DNA of 64,000 bases from Caulobacter ginsengisoli (GCF_030814835.1 NZ_JAUSVS010000001.1:186001-250000), one strand, 5' to 3'. Counted from the stretch's first letter, positions 10,054 to 18,872 are shown. Translations and numbers: made by a program. Notes: generated by a model not told the origin, from the sequence alone.

Positions 10054-11343
10054 ATGGACCGGCGAGAGCTTCTGATCGGATCGGGCGCGGGGCTGCTGGC
10101 CTTGGCCTTGGCGCGGCCCAGCTTCGCCAGCCCGGGTGTCGACGAGGCCACGGCGCGCAACGCCTGGCTCTACGCCCTGCCGCTGATCGAGATGGCCACC
10201 ACCCGGGCCCGGCACATGAAGCAGGGGCTGCCGATCAACCGGCTGTTCCACACCCGCAAGCTGGCCGACCACACCGCCCGCACCGTCACCAACCCCAATA
10301 ACGACACCCTCTATTCGATCAGCTGGCTGGACCTGACGACGGGCCCCGTCATCCTGACCATCCCGCCGATGGGCGACCGCTACTATTCGGCGGCGGTGAT
10401 GGACATGTTCTCCAACAACAACGCGGTGCTGGGCTCGCGCACCGTCGGCCGTGAGGGCGGGACCTTCACGCTTTGCGGGCCGGGGCAGGCCAGCAGCGGC
10501 GAGCGGCCGGTGCGGGTGGCCACGCCCCATGCCTGGCTGCTTCTGCGCACCCTGGTCGACGGGCCTGAGGACCTGGACGCCGCCCATGCCGCCCAGGACG
10601 GCTTCAAGCTGGCCGGACCGCAGGGCGCGCCGCCGCCGGCCTACGCGGGCCGCGATGCCGATCCCGCCGCCTATTTCCAGGCCGCCCGCGAGCTGCTGGC
10701 CGCCGATCCGCCCCCGGCTAGCGACCTCAGAGCCCTGCGCTCGTTCGGCGCCCTGCTGGGCCAGGGCGAGCGGCAGATCGACCCGGCGGTGCTGGCCCAG
10801 GGCGTGGCCAACGCCCGGGCCATCGTGGCCGGGGCCAAGGGCCGGCAGGTCTTTGTCGACGGCTGGTCCTATCCCAGAGCCAACCTGGGCGATTTCGGCC
10901 AGGACTATCTCTACCGCGCCATCGTCGCCATGCAGGGCCTGGCCGCCCTGCCGGTGGCCGAGGCGGCCTATCTGCGGCCGCAGGGTGAGGCGGATGGCAT
11001 CTTCAAGGGCGACGGCCTCTATCGCCTCAACATGCCGGGAAATCTGCCGCTGGACGGCTTCTGGTCCCTGTCGATGTATGAGGCCATGCCCGACGGCCAG
11101 GGCTTCTTCACCGACAACCCGTTGGGCCGCTACGCCATCGGCGACCGCACCAAGGGTCTCAAGCGCAACCCCGACGGCTCGGCCGACATCTGGATCGGCC
11201 GCGGCGATCCGGGCGGCGATCGCACCGCCAACTGGCTGCCGGCGCCGAAATCTGGGCCGTTCTTCTTGACGATGCGCGCCTATCTGCCAAGACCGGAACT
11301 ACTGGACGGGCGCTGGCGCATGCCACCGATCAAGCCCGCCTGA
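10054..11343 (+). CDS. Exported DUF1254/DUF1214 domain protein
   Basis: The 429-residue product starts with MDRRELLIGSGAGLLALALARPSFA, a signal peptide with Tat-like RRELLIG character. DUF1254 follows (TARNAWLYALPLIEM and TVTNPNNDTLYSISWLDL), then the C-terminal DUF1214 (FWSLSMYEAMPDGQGFFTDN, YAIGDRTKGL, WLPAPKSGPFFLTMRAYLP). Proteins with this pair are periplasmic and of unsettled function. GGAGG precedes the ATG. frmA starts 18 bases after the stop, so cotranscription is likely. Confidence 0.85.
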   Translation: MDRRELLIGSGAGLLALALARPSFASPGVDEATARNAWLYALPLIEMATTRARHMKQGLPINRLFHTRKLADHTARTVTNPNNDTLYSISWLDLTTGPVILTIPPMGDRYYSAAVMDMFSNNNAVLGSRTVGREGGTFTLCGPGQASSGERPVRVATPHAWLLLRTLVDGPEDLDAAHAAQDGFKLAGPQGAPPPAYAGRDADPAAYFQAARELLAADPPPASDLRALRSFGALLGQGERQIDPAVLAQGVANARAIVAGAKGRQVFVDGWSYPRANLGDFGQDYLYRAIVAMQGLAALPVAEAAYLRPQGEADGIFKGDGLYRLNMPGNLPLDGFWSLSMYEAMPDGQGFFTDNPLGRYAIGDRTKGLKRNPDGSADIWIGRGDPGGDRTANWLPAPKSGPFFLTMRAYLPRPELLDGRWRMPPIKPA

Positions 11344-11361
11344 CAACCGGGGAGAGCCGCC

Positions 11362-12471
11362 ATGAAGACCCGCGCCGCCGTCGCCTTCGAAGCCAAGAAG
11401 CCGCTGGAGATCGTCGAGGTCGACCTGGAGGGCCCGCGGGCCGGCGAGGTGCTGGTCGAGATCAAGGCCACCGGCATCTGCCACACCGACAGCTACACCC
11501 TGGACGGCCTGGATTCGGAGGGCATCTTCCCCTCGATCCTGGGCCATGAGGGGGCGGGCGTGGTGCTGGAGGTCGGGCCGGGCGTCACCAGCGTGGCGCC
11601 GGGCGACCACGTCATCCCGCTCTACACGCCCGAATGCCGGCAGTGCAAAAGCTGCCTCTCGCGCAAGACCAACCTCTGCACCGCCATCCGCGCCACCCAG
11701 GGCAAGGGGCTGATGCCGGACGGCTCCAGCCGGTTTTCCTACAAGGGCCAGCCGGTCGCCCACTACATGGGCTGCTCGACCTTCGCCAACCACACCGTCC
11801 TGCCCGAGATCGCCGTGGCCAAGATCCGGCCCGACGCCCCGTTCGACAAGGCCTGCTACATCGGCTGTGGCGTCACCACGGGCGTGGGGGCGGTGGTCAA
11901 CACCGCCAAGGTCGAGGCCGGCGCCAACTGCATCGTCTTCGGGCTGGGCGGCATTGGCCTCAACGTCATCCAGGGCCTGAAGATGGTCGGCGCCAACATG
12001 ATCGTCGGGGTCGACATCAACCCCGACCGCGAGGCCTGGGGCCGGCGGTTCGGCATGACCGATTTCGTCAATCCCAAGGACGTCTCGGGCGATCTGGTCG
12101 CCTATCTGGTGGCCCTGACCGACGGCGGCGCCGACTACACCTTCGACGCCACCGGCAATGTCCAGGTCATGCGCCAGGCGCTGGAATCCTGCCACCGCGG
12201 CTGGGGCGAGAGCGTCATCATCGGGGTGGCCGAGTCGGGCAAGGAGATCGCCACCCGGCCCTTCCAGCTGGTCACCGGCCGGGTCTGGCGCGGCACCGCC
12301 TTCGGCGGAGCGCGGGGGCGGACGGACGTGCCCAAGATCGTCGACTGGTATATGGACGGCAAGATCGAGATCGACCCGATGATCACCCGCATCCTGCCGC
12401 TGGAACGCATCAACGAGGCCTTCGACCTGATGCACGCTGGCGAGAGCATCCGCAGCGTCGTGGTGTTCTAG
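11362..12471 (+). CDS. frmA: S-(hydroxymethyl)glutathione dehydrogenase (class III alcohol dehydrogenase)
   Basis: This enzyme oxidises the formaldehyde-glutathione adduct to S-formylglutathione with NAD+. The 369-residue product has catalytic zinc ligands at C40 and H62-E63, the four-Cys structural zinc loop C92/C95/C98/C106, the nucleotide fold GLGGIGLNVIQG, and class III features such as GVAESGKEIATRPFQLVTGR. GGGGAGAG precedes the ATG. Its partner hydrolase fghA is one gene downstream. Confidence 0.95.
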   Translation: MKTRAAVAFEAKKPLEIVEVDLEGPRAGEVLVEIKATGICHTDSYTLDGLDSEGIFPSILGHEGAGVVLEVGPGVTSVAPGDHVIPLYTPECRQCKSCLSRKTNLCTAIRATQGKGLMPDGSSRFSYKGQPVAHYMGCSTFANHTVLPEIAVAKIRPDAPFDKACYIGCGVTTGVGAVVNTAKVEAGANCIVFGLGGIGLNVIQGLKMVGANMIVGVDINPDREAWGRRFGMTDFVNPKDVSGDLVAYLVALTDGGADYTFDATGNVQVMRQALESCHRGWGESVIIGVAESGKEIATRPFQLVTGRVWRGTAFGGARGRTDVPKIVDWYMDGKIEIDPMITRILPLERINEAFDLMHAGESIRSVVVF

Positions 12472-12476
12472 GGCCG

Positions 12477-13442
12477 GTGACGGGCGAGCCGGGCAGCCCG
12501 GCCCAGCAATGGGCCAAAATCGAGGCCGAGCAGCACCGCCTGGTGTTCCGCCCGGCCCATGACTACGTCATCCGCGCCGCCGCCCGCCTGGCCGAACGCC
12601 ACGGCGGCGACCTGGTGCAGGGCTTCGTCTGGCTGGCTCTGCTGCAGGCCTGCCGGGGCGCGGAGGAAAACCCGCCCTGGACGCCGCGTCCGGCCGGTCC
12701 ACGTCCGCTGGCCCGGTCGCTGAACCTGCCCTACGAGACCGTGCGCCGTAAGCTCAAGCGGCTGGAGGCCCAGGGGCTCTGCGTCCAGACCGAGGACGGC
12801 GCCTTCACCGTCGATGGCGCGGCGCTGAACGGGCCCGAGCGGCGGGCGCTGGCGGATGTCGAGTTGGCGGTGCTGCGGACCATCATCCAGCGCACCCTGA
12901 CCACCGGGGTCGACCTGCTGGCCCTGGCCCAGCAGAGCGGCAAGCCCGCCGCCCCTTCGCCCGATCCCGCCCTGTCGGCCCAGGCCCTGACCGACAGCTT
13001 CCTGCTGCGGATGATCGAGGTCGGCGGCGAGGCCAACGGCGACATCGTCGACACCTATGTGCTGGGCGGGCTGAACGTGCTGAACGCCGAGGTCTTCACC
13101 TATGACGCCGAGCTGGCCCGCCGCTATGCCCGGCCCGACACGCCACCGGAGGAGGGGGTGCGGGCGGCGGTGACCATCGCCCGTCTGGCCGCCGAGTTGC
13201 ACCTGCCCCGCGAGACGGTGCGGCGGCGCATGCTGCATTTCGAAAGCCTGGGCTGGGTCGAGCGGATCGCCGGCGGCTACCAGATGAGCATGGCGCGCAT
13301 GCAGCAGCCGCAGATCATGGCGGTCGGCGGGGTGATCGCCCGGCAGTTCGTGGGACTGCTGGCGGGCCTGCGCCAGGTTGGAGCCGCGTTGGGGGAGGCT
13401 GCTCCAGACGTGGAGCCGGACAGCGGCGGTTGGATTCTCTGA
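12477..13442 (+). CDS. Tandem winged-helix DNA-binding protein, putative regulator
   Basis: The 321-residue product starts at GTG six bases after the frmA stop; the same frame runs open upstream inside frmA, but that part is a shadow. Two similar helix-turn-helix units stand out: LARSLNLPYETVRRKLKRLE near residue 80, and AAELHLPRETVRRRMLHFE near residue 245, each followed by a short wing. Between them lie acidic and helical stretches. Such tandem wHTH architecture is not assigned to a family I recognise. Its place between frmA and fghA suggests control of, or at least coexpression with, formaldehyde detoxification. Confidence 0.7.
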   Translation: MTGEPGSPAQQWAKIEAEQHRLVFRPAHDYVIRAAARLAERHGGDLVQGFVWLALLQACRGAEENPPWTPRPAGPRPLARSLNLPYETVRRKLKRLEAQGLCVQTEDGAFTVDGAALNGPERRALADVELAVLRTIIQRTLTTGVDLLALAQQSGKPAAPSPDPALSAQALTDSFLLRMIEVGGEANGDIVDTYVLGGLNVLNAEVFTYDAELARRYARPDTPPEEGVRAAVTIARLAAELHLPRETVRRRMLHFESLGWVERIAGGYQMSMARMQQPQIMAVGGVIARQFVGLLAGLRQVGAALGEAAPDVEPDSGGWIL

Positions 13443-13484
13443 GCGACGGGCGCTATCCAGGGGGCGCCACCCGCTGGAGCCGTC

Positions 13485-14366
13485 ATGTCCGCCCTCGAAA
13501 TCACCGCCCGTCACCGCGTCCATGGCGGCGAGCTCTGCTACGCCCGGCACGACAGCGCCGCCACCGGCACGGCGATGAAGCTGTCAGTGTTCCTGCCGCC
13601 GGGCGAGGGGCCGTTTCCGTATGTGATCTGGCTGTCGGGGCTGACCTGCACCGAGGAGAACTTCACCGCCAAGGCCGGGGCCTATGGCGTGGCGGCGCGG
13701 CTGGGGCTGGCCATCGTGGCGCCAGACACCAGCCCGCGCGGCGAGGGGGTGGCTGACGACCCCGCCTATGACCTGGGGCAGGGGGCCGGCTTCTATGTCG
13801 ACGCCACCCAGGACCCCTGGGCCCCGCATTTCCAGATGGAGACCTACGTCACCCGCGACCTGATCGCCGCGGTCGAGGCGGTCCTGCCGCTGGACGGCGA
13901 GCGGCGGGGAGTTTTCGGACACAGCATGGGTGGCCACGGGGCCCTGACCCTGGCCCTGCGCCATCCGCAGCTGTTCCGGAGCGTGTCGGCCTTCGCCCCC
14001 ATCGGCTCGCCGACCCGCTGCCCCTGGGGCGAGAAGGCCTTCACCGCCTATCTGGGCGAGGACCGGGGCGCCTGGGCCGCGCATGACGCCTGCCTGCTGA
14101 TCGAGGCCGGGGTGGGCGAGGGGCGGTTCGACGGCATCCTGGTCGACCAGGGCCTGGCCGACGGCTTCCTGGAGACCCAGCTGAAGCCAGAGCTGCTGGA
14201 GGCCGCCTGCCGCGCCGCCGGCCAACGGCTGACCCTCAACCGGCGCGAGGGCTACGACCACTCCTACTTCTTCATCACCAGCTTCATGGCGGGTCACCTG
14301 GACTGGCATATGAAACGGCTCGGCAAGAGCCGGGTGAACAGCCGCGTGCCGACCGCGCTGTTCTAG
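13485..14366 (+). CDS. fghA: S-formylglutathione hydrolase
   Basis: This esterase releases formate and glutathione from S-formylglutathione, the step after FrmA. The 293-residue alpha/beta hydrolase has the nucleophile motif GHSMGGHGA (S147), the family motif WLSGLTCTEENF, YDLGQGAGFYVDAT, and the C-terminal GYDHSYFFI with the catalytic His. TGGAG precedes the ATG. Confidence 0.95.
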   Translation: MSALEITARHRVHGGELCYARHDSAATGTAMKLSVFLPPGEGPFPYVIWLSGLTCTEENFTAKAGAYGVAARLGLAIVAPDTSPRGEGVADDPAYDLGQGAGFYVDATQDPWAPHFQMETYVTRDLIAAVEAVLPLDGERRGVFGHSMGGHGALTLALRHPQLFRSVSAFAPIGSPTRCPWGEKAFTAYLGEDRGAWAAHDACLLIEAGVGEGRFDGILVDQGLADGFLETQLKPELLEAACRAAGQRLTLNRREGYDHSYFFITSFMAGHLDWHMKRLGKSRVNSRVPTALF

Positions 14367-14374
14367 GCTCCGCG

Positions 14375-14402
14375 TTGACTTTTAGGGGCCCTGCCGTCAT
14401 AA
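14375..14402 (+). promoter_or_regulatory. Candidate rpsD promoter
   Basis: TTGACT at 14375-14380 and TCATAA at 14397-14402 are 16 bases apart and read towards rpsD about 130 bases away. The -35 is good and the -10 weak. This is the best candidate in the 166-base gap. Confidence 0.4.
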
Positions 14403-14414
14403 GCCCCGCTTTCC

Positions 14415-14438
14415 CGCCGCCAGGTCCGCTTGGCGGCG
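14415..14438 (+). other. Perfect hairpin in the rpsD leader
   Basis: CGCCGCCA (14415-14422) and TGGCGGCG (14431-14438) form an 8-bp stem with an 8-base loop in the predicted 5' leader of rpsD. It may terminate fghA transcription or act in the S4 leader. S4 is autoregulatory in several bacteria, but this structure does not match a known S4 leader that I can recognise. Confidence 0.4.
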
Positions 14439-14532
14439 CTGGGAATTATTACGGGTGATGCGTGCGCCGCCGTTGAGATCGTGGCCCCACTGACGGGGTC
14501 GCCGGACCGCATCAACGATTGTGAGATACTGA

Positions 14533-15150
14533 ATGTCCAAGCGCCACAGCGCCAAATACAAGATCGACCGCCGCATGGGTGAGAACCTGTGGGGCCGTCC
14601 CAAGTCCCCGGTCAACTCGCGCTCCTACGGCCCCGGCCAGCATGGCCAGCGCCGCAAGTCCAAGGTCTCCGACTTCGGCCTGCAGCTGCGCGCCAAGCAG
14701 AAGCTGAAGGGCTATTACGGCAACCTGACCGAAAAGCAGTTCAGCCGCACCTACGAGGAAGCCGCCCGCCGCAAGGGCAACACCTCGGAAAACCTGATCG
14801 CCCTGTTGGAATCGCGCCTGGATGCGATCGTCTACCGCTCCAAGTTCGTGCCGACCGTGTTCGCGGCCCGTCAGTTCGTCAACCACGGCCACGTGACCGT
14901 CAACGGCCAACGGGTGAACATCGCCTCCTACCGCTGCAAGCCCGGCGACGTCGTCGAGGTCCGTGAGCGTTCGCGCAACATGGCCCTGGTGCTGGAAGCC
15001 CTGCAGTCGGGCGAGCGCGACCTGCCCGACTACATCACCCTGGACGCCCGCCACTTCTCGGCGACGTTCGTGCGCGCCCCCGAGCTGTCGGAAGTGCCGT
15101 ATCCGGTGAAGATGGAACCCAACCTGGTGGTCGAGTTCTACGCGTCGTAA
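14533..15150 (+). CDS. rpsD: 30S ribosomal protein S4
   Basis: S4 is a primary 16S rRNA-binding assembly protein of the small subunit. The 205-residue product starts [21 protein letters not shown], has the [32 protein letters not shown] region, and contains the S4 RNA-binding domain [40 protein letters not shown]. The zinc Cys cluster of some S4 proteins is absent, as in most alphaproteobacteria. It is a stand-alone gene ending in a strong terminator. Confidence 0.97.
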   Translation: MSKRHSAKYKIDRRMGENLWGRPKSPVNSRSYGPGQHGQRRKSKVSDFGLQLRAKQKLKGYYGNLTEKQFSRTYEEAARRKGNTSENLIALLESRLDAIVYRSKFVPTVFAARQFVNHGHVTVNGQRVNIASYRCKPGDVVEVRERSRNMALVLEALQSGERDLPDYITLDARHFSATFVRAPELSEVPYPVKMEPNLVVEFYAS

Positions 15151-15175
15151 GACGCCGACCAGCAGACGAGTTTGG

Positions 15176-15205
15176 AAAGGCCCCGGAGCAGTCCGGGGCC
15201 TTTTT
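15176..15205 (+). terminator. Strong bidirectional intrinsic terminator after rpsD
   Basis: AAAGGCCCCGGA (15176-15187), loop GCAG, then TCCGGGGCCTTT (15192-15203) and a T-run. The A-run on the left also gives a T-run on the minus strand, so it serves the convergent hydrolase gene whose stop is at 15205. Confidence 0.92.
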
Positions 15206-16356
15206 CAATTCCGGGCGATCGGCGTGAAGCCATACTCCCAATCCCACGGCGCGCCGGTCTCGCCCAGGATGAAGGCGACCAGGGCCGGATAGGCCTTCTC
15301 GGCCCGCACATCGTTGCCCAGCAGCACCACGCAGGCCTGGCGCTTCTCGACACAGACCATGGTGTTGCCGGTGATGTCGTCGTGGCCGCCCTTGTAGAAG
15401 CCGGGGCCTTGCGGGCCCTTGAACACCACCACGCCCAGACCGGCGGCCAGGTCCGGCCGGCGCTTTTCCGGCGGCAGTTCGGGCTGGAAGGTCAGGAACT
15501 GGCTGCGGGTGGTGATGGGCAGGCTGGGCTTCAGCATCTCGGCTCGTGAGGCGCGGCTGAGACCCTCGCCGCGCACCAGGCCGGCGGCGAATTTGGCCAT
15601 GTCGTCGATGGTGGTGTCCATCGAGCCGGCGGCGCGGACGCGGCTGCGCTCGTCGTGGGGCTGGGGTTTGCCGTCCTCGTCCCAGCCGTCGGCAAGGTTG
15701 GCGGCGAAGTCGGGGCGCCACATCATCGAGGTGTTCGCCATGCCAAAGCGGTCGAAGACCCGGCGCTGCATCTCCGCGCCCAGCTTGAGGCCCAGGCCCT
15801 GCTCCAACACGAACTGCATTAGGATCATGCCGTCGCCGCTGTAGGCGTAGCGGCTCCCGGGATCGAAATGGATAACCAGCTTCTCGCCGGGATTGTCCCA
15901 GTAGAAGTTGGCGAAGCCGGCGCTGTGGGTCAGCAGCATGCGGGGGGTGATCCTTCGCCAGCGCTCGTCGCCGGCCAGGGTCTCGTAGGGGGCGTAGTTG
16001 TCGCCAAAGCCCGTGTAGTCGGGCAGAGGCTTTTTCAGATAGGCGGTGATGGACGCATCCAGATCGACCAGCTTCTCATCGACCAACTGCATGACCGTGT
16101 AGGCGAACACCGCCTTGGTCAGCGAGGCGCCGTACATCACCGTGCCGCGGGTCAGGGGCTCGCCCTTGGCGTTGCGCTTGCCGTAGGCCTGGACGTAGCG
16201 GACCTTGCCCCCGTCGATGACGGCGACGGCCAGGCCCTGGGCGCCGGTCTTCGCCATCTGGCGGGCGACCTCGGCGTCGATCTGGGCCGGGGTCGGGGTC
16301 TTGGCCATCGCTGGAGTGGCGGCCAGCAGGGCGAGCGCGATCAGCAGATTCCTCAT
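15205..16356 (-). CDS. Exported serine hydrolase of the beta-lactamase/penicillin-binding fold (class C-like)
   Basis: The 383-residue product has a cleavable signal peptide (MRNLLIALALLAATPAMA), the nucleophile S78-L-T-K81, the Y172-S-G174 motif, and a late KGGHDD as the third box. These are features of the broad AmpC/EstB-like esterase family (COG1680) rather than proof of antibiotic hydrolysis. The start at 16356 is chosen at the signal peptide; the 39-codon upstream extension is Arg/Gly-rich and overlaps the divergent lipoprotein promoter. Confidence 0.85.
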   Translation of the reverse strand: MRNLLIALALLAATPAMAKTPTPAQIDAEVARQMAKTGAQGLAVAVIDGGKVRYVQAYGKRNAKGEPLTRGTVMYGASLTKAVFAYTVMQLVDEKLVDLDASITAYLKKPLPDYTGFGDNYAPYETLAGDERWRRITPRMLLTHSAGFANFYWDNPGEKLVIHFDPGSRYAYSGDGMILMQFVLEQGLGLKLGAEMQRRVFDRFGMANTSMMWRPDFAANLADGWDEDGKPQPHDERSRVRAAGSMDTTIDDMAKFAAGLVRGEGLSRASRAEMLKPSLPITTRSQFLTFQPELPPEKRRPDLAAGLGVVVFKGPQGPGFYKGGHDDITGNTMVCVEKRQACVVLLGNDVRAEKAYPALVAFILGETGAPWDWEYGFTPIARN

Positions 16357-16400
16357 CGGACCATCTGGCCGTGCGCCGCCGGATCGCGCAAGCTCGACGC

Positions 16401-16769
16401 ATGAACCGACGCCTCGTCCTGCTGGCCGCCCTGGCCCTCTGCGGCTGCGCCACAGTCCGGGTCGCTCCGCCACCGGCGGCGGGCTTCGCCGAGTTGGAAC
16501 CGGTCTATGCGGTGAGCGCCGGGCGCGAGGCGGTGACGATCCGCGTGGCCTCGAACGGCTGCACGACCAAGGCCGATTTCGCCTTCTTTGTGGAGGTGAA
16601 GCCGACGGGGGCGGGGCTGGCGTTCGGGCGGAAGAAGCTGGATTTGTGCAAGTCGTTCGCCATGGGTTCGACGGAGCTGAGCTTCACCTGGGACGAACTG
16701 GGGCTGAAGCCGGGGACGACGGTGTTTCTGCTCAATCCGTTGGAACGATGGATGGGGCCGGGCTCCTAG
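16401..16769 (+). CDS. Small lipoprotein, function unknown
   Basis: The 122-residue product begins MNRRLVLLAALALCGCATV, a signal peptide with lipobox L-C-G-C. The mature part is a short beta-rich domain with two Cys and a motif TIRVASNGCTTKADFAFFVEV. The start at 16401 is used rather than the in-frame 16371 because it places the basic n-region at the front of the signal. It is transcribed divergently from the serine hydrolase. Confidence 0.65.
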   Translation: MNRRLVLLAALALCGCATVRVAPPPAAGFAELEPVYAVSAGREAVTIRVASNGCTTKADFAFFVEVKPTGAGLAFGRKKLDLCKSFAMGSTELSFTWDELGLKPGTTVFLLNPLERWMGPGS

Positions 16770-16775
16770 GGCGCC

Positions 16776-17189
16776 TCAGGCGAACATCGTCTCCATCCAG
16801 TCCGGCACCCGGGCCGGCCGGCGGGTGACCGCATCGATCAGCACCCATTCCGACCGGGTCTGGGAGCACATCTCGCCATCCGGCCCATCGATCCGCACGA
16901 AGCGGTCGAACCTCGGCCCTCGGCGTGTGCCGACCCAGGTGCGGGCCAGCGCCTCTTCGCCCGGCAGCAACGCCCGGCGGTAGTCGATCTCGTGGCGCAA
17001 CGCGACCCAGGCCCATTTAGCCTGCTCTTCGGCAGGCGCGCGGCTGACCCAGTGGGAAATGGCGATGTCCTGCATCCAGCGCAGATAGACCACGTTGTTC
17101 ACGTGGCCGTTCACGTCGATGTCGGCGTCGACGGGCGTGAAGGACTGGGTGAAGATCTGCCGGTCGCCCGGCGGTTCGAAGGGCGTCAG
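16776..17189 (-). CDS. Acyl-CoA thioesterase (hotdog fold, 4HBT family)
   Basis: The product has the canonical hotdog signature [16 protein letters not shown], with [18 protein letters not shown] and [18 protein letters not shown] further on. The first NTG in the strong part of the frame is a GTG at 17114, but that would drop the upstream residues [10 protein letters not shown] that hold the family's catalytic Asp. The frame is open upstream, and the only usable start is a CTG at 17189 overlapping the glutaredoxin stop (CTGA). I therefore extend to 17189 (137 residues). A GTG start at 17114 would give a 112-residue product. The acyl substrate is unknown. Confidence 0.75.
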   Translation of the reverse strand: MTPFEPPGDRQIFTQSFTPVDADIDVNGHVNNVVYLRWMQDIAISHWVSRAPAEEQAKWAWVALRHEIDYRRALLPGEEALARTWVGTRRGPRFDRFVRIDGPDGEMCSQTRSEWVLIDAVTRRPARVPDWMETMFA

Positions 17190-17524
17190 GCCAGCACGCC
17201 TTGCGCCTGCAGGAAGGGGGTCAGTTCGCCCGACTGGAACATCTCGCGCACGATGTCCGAGCCGCCGACGAATTCGCCCTTCACATAGAGCTGCGGGATG
17301 GTCGGCCAGTCGGAGAAGGCCTTGATGCCCTGGCGCAGCTCTTCGCTCTGCAGCACGTCCACCCCGACGAAATCGACGCCCAGATGGTCGAGGATCTGCA
17401 CGCAGACCGAGGAGAAGCCGCAGCGGGGCTGCTCGGGCTCGCCCTTCATGAACAGCACGACCGGGTTGGCGGCGACGGTCTGGGCGATGAAGTCCTGGAC
17501 GGAAGCGGTGGCGGTGTCGGTCAC
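17186..17524 (-). CDS. grxD: Monothiol glutaredoxin (CGFS type, Grx4/GrxD)
   Basis: This 112-residue thioredoxin-fold protein has the active-site C35-G-F-S38 and a [19 protein letters not shown] glutathione-binding region. CGFS glutaredoxins bind a [2Fe-2S] cluster with glutathione and deliver it to targets, frequently together with BolA. bolA is two genes upstream in the same direction here. The start is GTG at 17524. The thioesterase reading frame overlaps its stop. Confidence 0.93.
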   Translation of the reverse strand: MTDTATASVQDFIAQTVAANPVVLFMKGEPEQPRCGFSSVCVQILDHLGVDFVGVDVLQSEELRQGIKAFSDWPTIPQLYVKGEFVGGSDIVREMFQSGELTPFLQAQGVLA

Positions 17525-17582
17525 GGGAGAGGCCTTTGCGCGACTTGGAAGGCCTATCAGCTAGGGACGAGGGCCCCCAAGG

Positions 17583-18470
17583 TCAAGCGCGGCGGGCTTC
17601 CGGCGGCTTGACCGCGGCGAAACGCGCCATCTCGATCTGGGCGGCGACGGCGGTGGGCAGGTCGCGTTCAGGGACACCCGCCAGCCGCTCGATCTCGTCC
17701 TGCCGCTCGACAACCACCTGCACTGTGCTGAGCGAGGGCTCGGTCAGGGCGTAGGCCAGGCAGATCTCCTCCGGCGTCCAGGTGGGGGTCTCTTCGAGGA
17801 AGCGGTAGCCGCCATTGAAGGCGGTTTCGGTCGGCTTCTTGCCGCTCAGGAAGCCCAGCTTGGGGAGCAGGCCGCCCCCCTTGGGCTCGCGCAGGGCCTC
17901 GGGCCAGGCCTCGTGACCGATCACCGCCATGTCGTATTTCGAGGCCAGCTTGAGCCGGTTGCGCTCCTTCCAGCCGGACGAGAGGTTGTAGCCGGTGCAC
18001 AGGGCCTCGAAGGCGCCGCTGCAGATGAAGTCGTCGATGCTGTCGTCGTCGCCCGAAATGCCCAGCATCCGGGTCAGACGGGCCGAGCGGATGGCCTTGA
18101 GCGCCTCCAGCCCATCGGCGGGCAGGTTGACGGCCGGGTCCTCGACCACGACCAGGTTCAGGTGGTGCAGGCCGGTGCGGGTCAGCAGACCTTCGACATG
18201 GCGGGACAGCGCCTCGCCCGGCTGGCCCGGCGGCGCGCGCCAGGAGACGAAGATCAGGTGGCGGTCGATGGCGCCCAGCGCCTCGCCGACGCCCTCCATC
18301 AGGGCCGGGCTGGCCCCGGCGATCTCGAAACAGTTGATGCCGTGCTCCAGAGCGCAGAACAGCAGAGCCCGCCAGTCGGTGGCCTTGAGGCGCGTATGGT
18401 CCTGCAACAGCAGCGAGATGACCGACACCGCCGTGCCTGAATTGCCAAAGGGGCGGTAGCGCATGGCCAT
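17583..18470 (-). CDS. Aldo/keto reductase family protein
   Basis: The 295-residue product begins MRYRPFGNSGTAVSVISL, typical of bacterial aldo/keto reductases, and keeps the TIM-barrel periodicity (HGINCFEIAG, HLNLVVVEDP, LGISGDDDSIDDFI, ALTEPSLSTVQVVV). The standard catalytic D-Y-K-H set is poorly preserved: the usual N-terminal YG pair is replaced by IAGAS. Enzymatic activity is therefore doubtful. The ATG overlaps the bolA stop by one base, so the two genes are translationally coupled. Confidence 0.7.
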   Translation of the reverse strand: MAMRYRPFGNSGTAVSVISLLLQDHTRLKATDWRALLFCALEHGINCFEIAGASPALMEGVGEALGAIDRHLIFVSWRAPPGQPGEALSRHVEGLLTRTGLHHLNLVVVEDPAVNLPADGLEALKAIRSARLTRMLGISGDDDSIDDFICSGAFEALCTGYNLSSGWKERNRLKLASKYDMAVIGHEAWPEALREPKGGGLLPKLGFLSGKKPTETAFNGGYRFLEETPTWTPEEICLAYALTEPSLSTVQVVVERQDEIERLAGVPERDLPTAVAAQIEMARFAAVKPPEARRA

Positions 18471-18736
18471 CAGTCTGGAACCACGGTTTCGAGGGCCAGG
18501 GCGTGCAGCACCCCGCCCAGCACATCGGCCAGGGCGCGGTTGACCAACTGATGCTGACGCACGCGCGGCAGGCCCCGGAAGGCCTCGTCGACGATGCGGG
18601 CGCGGTAATGGTCGCCGTCGCCGGCCAGATCGGTGATCACGATCTCGGCGGCGGGGAAGGCCTCCCGAAGGCGGCGCTCAAGCTCGGCGGCGGGCATAGG
18701 CACGTCGGGCGTGTCCTCTTCAGTCAACTCTGGCAT
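18470..18736 (-). CDS. BolA/IbaG family protein
   Basis: This 88-residue protein has the BolA core: LERRLREAFPAAEIVITDLAGDGDHYRARIVDEAF and the helix-turn RGLPRVRQHQLVNRALADVLGGVLHALAL, with the conserved His of VRQHQ. BolA proteins pair with CGFS glutaredoxins around a [2Fe-2S] cluster, and grxD lies 0.9 kb downstream on the same strand. This supports a shared iron-sulfur role. Confidence 0.88.
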   Translation of the reverse strand: MPELTEEDTPDVPMPAAELERRLREAFPAAEIVITDLAGDGDHYRARIVDEAFRGLPRVRQHQLVNRALADVLGGVLHALALETVVPD

Positions 18737-18872
18737 GCGCCATAAAGCTTAACATCCACTGGAGAAGGCCGGGATTTCGGGGGGGGCGGACCATTCCCTG
18801 GGGTTTTCACAGCTACTAGCCAATCACGGGAATTCACGACATGCTCACGGCTTCGTGAATGGAGAGTCGGAC

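Noticed and set aside
11634..12476. Upstream extension of the tandem wHTH frame through frmA
   Set aside because: It overlaps the strongly supported frmA in another frame, and its sequence is Arg/Pro/Gly-rich shadow text.
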